Assembly (NCBI GenBank): GCA_030638935.1
Contig: DAOWDR010000144.1
Coordinates: forward strand, 1-8,775
Length of the DNA: 8,775 nt
DNA from: Desulfobacteraceae bacterium
GTDB taxonomy: Bacteria; Desulfobacterota; Desulfobacteria; Desulfobacterales; Desulfobacteraceae
Direction: 5' to 3'
Below are positions 5,934 through 8,775 of the stretch, piece after piece; position 1 is the stretch's first letter, and each line of letters opens with the position of its first letter. A model generated the notes under the pieces. The model saw only the letters and a list, made by a program, of their open reading frames with translations. It was not told the origin of the DNA and searched no databases. Both the position numbers and the translations under genes were made by a program.

Positions 5934-7144
5934 TGAATACGGCACTTGCTTCAAATGCTTTTGCCTCCGACTCAATCGGTTCGGCAACCATGCTGTTGTC
6001 CAATTATGTATTTCCCAATGACCTCCATGTTCATTGGAGCATGATGATCGTGCTTTACCCGTACATTACAGGGCTTGTGGACGGTGCCTTTATCATTGCG
6101 GCCCTGTATTATCTTTTTGATGTTAAAAGCCTTCGACCCGTGGCACGGTTTTCTCTTTTGTTTGCCCTGGCATTTTTATGCTGTGCTACCCTGCCCCTGC
6201 TGCTTCACCTGGGAAGGCCCGAGCGCAATTTTAATATGCTGCTCACTCCTAATCCCAGTTCGGCCATGGCAGGATTCGGCTATATCTATGCCGTGTCCAT
6301 GGGGGTTGTCGTCTTTATTATTCTTTTTGTCTACCGGCCTGTGCTGGTGGAACTTAGGGCAACTTCCAAGGGGTTGCTCCAGGTTTTATACCGGGCCATT
6401 ACCTTTGACAGTATTGACCTGTCCGATGATGCCCTGAAACTGGATGCTAAAATTATTCGCTTTTTGGTGGCCATAGGTATTCCCATTGCTGCGGTCCTCC
6501 ACGGGTATGTGGGATTCATATTCGGCGGGGTAAAGGCAAATCCCACCTGGTCCACCCCGCTCATGCCGGTGATTTTTCTTTTCTCGGCCTGTGTTTCCGG
6601 TATATCGGCCATCATCCTGGCCTATATTGTTATCCGGAAAGTTAAATCCCTGCCCATTGACCATGGTTGCATCATCACCTTGATCAAAACCCTCACCGGA
6701 TTTTTTATTCTGGCCTTTTCCTTTGAAATGCTGGAGGTGTTTTCCCATTCTTATTTAAAATCGGGTTACCATCACATGGTGGAGGGGCTTTTAAACGGGC
6801 CTCTGGCAAATTCTTTCTGGTTCTGGCAGGTCAAGATCGGCTCGGTTCTTCCTCTATTGCTCCTGAGTGTTATGGTGATTTTTAAGATGAGATCCTACCT
6901 TTATAATTTTCTGGCCGCAGGGGTCTCTGCAATTTTGTTGCTCCAGGTGCTGATCATGCGCTGGAATGTGGTGATTGGCGGACAGCTCATGAGCAAGAGT
7001 GCCAGGGGGTATACCGAGTTCCATCCCCTCTGGTTTGATAAAGAGGGTATCATTGCCGTGATCATTGTCATGGCCATTCCCTTTGCCATTCTTTTTGTTT
7101 TGGGGAAAATATTCCCCTTTTGGGCTGAAGAGGATGGGGCATGA
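5933..7144 (+). CDS. NrfD/PsrC-family polytopic membrane protein (quinone-interacting subunit)
   Basis: A 403-residue, strongly hydrophobic protein with about nine to ten predicted membrane helices (roughly 36-62, 73-93, 114-136, 174-199, 210-235, 247-270, 302-318, 323-342, 372-392). HLGRPER at 92-98, followed by NPSSAMAGFG at 107-116, is typical of NrfD/QrcD/ActC proteins, as is the RWNVVIGGQ stretch at 343-351. These proteins bind no heme. They take electrons from or deliver them to menaquinone and pass them to a periplasmic FeS partner, here the preceding gene. A good ribosome site (GGGAGGTGG) precedes the ATG at 5933, which overlaps the FeS gene stop (TGATG). The length matches QrcD-like members, and no fusion or break is seen. 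The direction of electron flow cannot be told from sequence; quinol oxidation is favoured if the octaheme partner is a reductase. Confidence 0.93.
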   Translation: MNTALASNAFASDSIGSATMLLSNYVFPNDLHVHWSMMIVLYPYITGLVDGAFIIAALYYLFDVKSLRPVARFSLLFALAFLCCATLPLLLHLGRPERNFNMLLTPNPSSAMAGFGYIYAVSMGVVVFIILFVYRPVLVELRATSKGLLQVLYRAITFDSIDLSDDALKLDAKIIRFLVAIGIPIAAVLHGYVGFIFGGVKANPTWSTPLMPVIFLFSACVSGISAIILAYIVIRKVKSLPIDHGCIITLIKTLTGFFILAFSFEMLEVFSHSYLKSGYHHMVEGLLNGPLANSFWFWQVKIGSVLPLLLLSVMVIFKMRSYLYNFLAAGVSAILLLQVLIMRWNVVIGGQLMSKSARGYTEFHPLWFDKEGIIAVIIVMAIPFAILFVLGKIFPFWAEEDGA

Positions 7145-7236
7145 TTTTTTTAAAATATAGTTCTGTACAATAAAAAAAGTAAAAAACGGGAAAGGAGGTG
7201 GTGGTTTTTTGTTCTAAAGGAGTTGCAGAATAACGG

Positions 7237-7255
7237 TGAGGCCCGTGGGGCTGCA
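7237..7255 (+). other. GC-rich stem-loop between the NrfD and octaheme genes
   Basis: GGCCC (7240-7244) and GGGCT (7248-7252) pair around a GTG loop (one G-U pair), extended by TG/CA at the base across one A-G mismatch. It lies in the 143-nt gap before the octaheme gene, 18 nt ahead of its GGAGG ribosome site. No T-run follows, so it is not an intrinsic terminator. It may be an mRNA processing or stability element. Confidence 0.35.
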
Positions 7256-7287
7256 TTCTAAACTTAATATTTTGGAGGAATTTGATC

Positions 7288-8775
7288 ATGACTTTTTTAA
7301 GGTCATTATTGGTGTTTACAATTTTGTGCATTTTTACGGCAGGGACGGCACTGGCATTGACTGAAGAGTCCTTTGACGTCAAAAATCCAAAAGTTCAGGA
7401 AATGAACAAAAAATGCATTACCTGTCATTTAAAGGAAAACAAATCCCTGGTTTTGCAATGGGAAAACTCTGCCCATGCAGCGGCTAAAGAAGGCCAGGTG
7501 GGATGTTACAACTGCCATGCGGCTGAAAAAGGCGATGAAATGGGTTACCAGCATGAAGGCGCCTTTATAAAGGCAATTCTTTCGCCCAATGACTGTGCCA
7601 AATGCCATGAACCCGAGGCAAAGGAAATGGCGATTTCCCACCATGCCACGGCCGGGGAAATCATGGCATCCCTGGACAATATGCTGGCCGAAGTGGTCGG
7701 TGGCATGCCCAGCAACAAAGCAAATATGGCCAGTGGCTGCTGGCAGTGCCACGGGTCTGTGGTATCCCTGAAACGGGATAAGGACGGCAAATCCCTGCGG
7801 TCTAAAACCGATGCGCCCCAAATGGATTACAATACCTGGCCCAATTCCGGGATAGGCCGTATCAATCCCGACGGCAGCAAGGGTGTTTGTAATGCCTGCC
7901 ATTCCAAACATGATTTTAGCGCATCCCGGGCAAGACAGCCTGAAAATTGCGGTAAATGCCATCTGGGTCCGGATCATCCACAAAAAGAGATATATGAAGA
8001 ATCCAAACACGGGATTGCATTCTACACAGCGGAAAAAGGCAATACTCCCAACGGCATGAATATCTACAAGGACGGTTCCTGGGTTCTGGGGGATGATTAC
8101 CATACCGCCCCCACCTGTTCCACCTGCCACATGGGATCTTTTGTCAAACTTAACGGTGCAGTTGCCAAAAACAGCCACAACGTGGGGGACAGGCTTTCCT
8201 GGAACCTGAGGGCTCCGGTATCTTCCAAATTGAACCGGGTCACTTTTACCGATGGAACGGTTACTGATGTTACAGGTGAGATACCGCCCAGGGCCGGTCA
8301 GAAAGCAAAGAAAAAATCCTATGTTCGCAAGGGCGATAAACTCAAAAAAGTGATTGAGGAAAAGACCATTGCAAGTGTTGTTTCCTGGAAACAGAGACGG
8401 TCCTCCATGCAGGGAGTATGTAAGTCCTGCCATGGAATCAACCATGTCAGGGATTTTTACACCCAGCTGGACGACCTGGTAAATCTCTACAATGACAAGT
8501 TTGGCAAGCCAGGTCTTGAAATTGTCAAAATGCTGAAAAAAGACAAAATCTGGGAAAATTCCGGGTTCCAGCATAAGATCGGTTACACCTGGTTTGAAAT
8601 CTGGCACCACGAGGGCAGAAGGGCCAGGATGGCTGCGGCCATGTTTGCACCGGATTATACCCATTGGCACGGTCTGTATGAGATTTCCAGAAATTTTTAC
8701 CATGAATTTTTGCCCGAGGTCCAGGAACTGGCCGATCATGCAGGTCAGGGCGAAAAGTATCGTAAATACATCACC
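7288..8775 (+). CDS. octaheme cytochrome c of the hydroxylamine oxidoreductase (HAO) family (3' end off window)
   Basis: An open frame of 496 codons with no stop before the right edge. A signal peptide (about 1-24, ending ALA) sends it to the periplasm. Eight CxxCH heme sites are present, starting at C43, C73, C103, C151, C201, C221, C277 and C378. The long conserved block from about 185 to 245, with GIGRINPDG, then hemes 5 and 6 and PDHPQKEIYEESKHG, is characteristic of the HAO family. A DDYHTAPTCSTCH stretch precedes heme 7, where HAO has active-site Asp/His residues. Y457 in APDYTHWHG, about 75 residues after heme 8, is a candidate for the heme-crosslinking tyrosine of oxidative HAO. Relatives oxidise hydroxylamine or, in epsilonproteobacteria, reduce nitrite and hydroxylamine to ammonium; the operon context favours reduction. 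GGAGG at 7274-7278 lies 9 nt before the ATG. HAO proteins are usually about 500-570 residues, so little is missing, but a C-terminal membrane anchor cannot be judged. Confidence 0.93.
   Translation, partial: MTFLRSLLVFTILCIFTAGTALALTEESFDVKNPKVQEMNKKCITCHLKENKSLVLQWENSAHAAAKEGQVGCYNCHAAEKGDEMGYQHEGAFIKAILSPNDCAKCHEPEAKEMAISHHATAGEIMASLDNMLAEVVGGMPSNKANMASGCWQCHGSVVSLKRDKDGKSLRSKTDAPQMDYNTWPNSGIGRINPDGSKGVCNACHSKHDFSASRARQPENCGKCHLGPDHPQKEIYEESKHGIAFYTAEKGNTPNGMNIYKDGSWVLGDDYHTAPTCSTCHMGSFVKLNGAVAKNSHNVGDRLSWNLRAPVSSKLNRVTFTDGTVTDVTGEIPPRAGQKAKKKSYVRKGDKLKKVIEEKTIASVVSWKQRRSSMQGVCKSCHGINHVRDFYTQLDDLVNLYNDKFGKPGLEIVKMLKKDKIWENSGFQHKIGYTWFEIWHHEGRRARMAAAMFAPDYTHWHGLYEISRNFYHEFLPEVQELADHAGQGEKYRKYIT

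Noticed and set aside
5193..5987. Minus-strand open frame of 264 codons opposite the FeS gene
   Set aside because: It is antisense to a clear four-cluster ferredoxin and has no recognisable motif of its own.
7101..7160. Terminator after the NrfD gene
   Set aside because: CCTTTT/AAGAGG can pair, but the T-run comes about 12 nt after the stem, so it does not fit an intrinsic terminator.
7240..7254. GG/GC pair resembling a sigma54 promoter before the octaheme gene
   Set aside because: The distance between GG (7240-7241) and GC (7253-7254) is 11 bases, not the 10 required, and the flanking consensus is weak.
7429..8739. Long open frame of 436 codons on the minus strand opposite the octaheme gene
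   Set aside because: It is an antisense shadow: the plus frame has a signal peptide and eight CxxCH motifs, while the minus translation resembles no known family.

Overview
The window reads as chromosome of an anaerobic deltaproteobacterium, most likely a Desulfobacterales-type sulfate reducer. This is inferred from the content: multiheme cytochromes c (12 CxxCH motifs in two genes), a periplasmic FeS/NrfD quinone-interacting module, a stand-alone methylenetetrahydrofolate reductase, and a FapA/HD-GYP/CheY signalling set. No RNA gene, insertion sequence, CRISPR array or phage gene is visible.

Left part (1-2510): a truncated minus-strand gene for a FapA/DUF342 protein, whose N-terminus carries three MshEN-like repeats, lies divergent from a short plus-strand operon. 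That operon holds a zinc-ribbon Nudix hydrolase followed by a single-domain CheY-like response regulator.

Middle (2530-4602): a minus-strand pair, metF followed by an HD-GYP cyclic-di-GMP phosphodiesterase, converges on the regulator gene. Between metF and the next plus-strand gene is a 275-bp divergent control region. It contains a plausible sigma70 promoter for each direction, an inverted repeat over the metF -35 box, an imperfect palindrome about 63 bp upstream of the predicted plus-strand start, and a 7-bp stem-loop in the plus-strand leader.

Right part (4603-8775): the most interesting section, a four-gene electron-transfer operon. It encodes a membrane-anchored tetraheme cytochrome c, a Tat-type four-cluster FeS protein, a NrfD-family quinone-interacting membrane protein, and an octaheme cytochrome c of the hydroxylamine oxidoreductase (HAO) family that runs off the right edge. 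The first three genes overlap by single bases. The layout resembles Nrf, Qrc or Ohc complexes but combines a QrcA/C/D-like module, without a molybdopterin-type subunit, with a HAO-type catalytic cytochrome. My reading is that menaquinol electrons pass through NrfD, the FeS protein and the tetraheme protein to the octaheme protein, which probably reduces nitrite, hydroxylamine or a similar N-oxide in the periplasm. The opposite direction (oxidation feeding the quinone pool) cannot be excluded.
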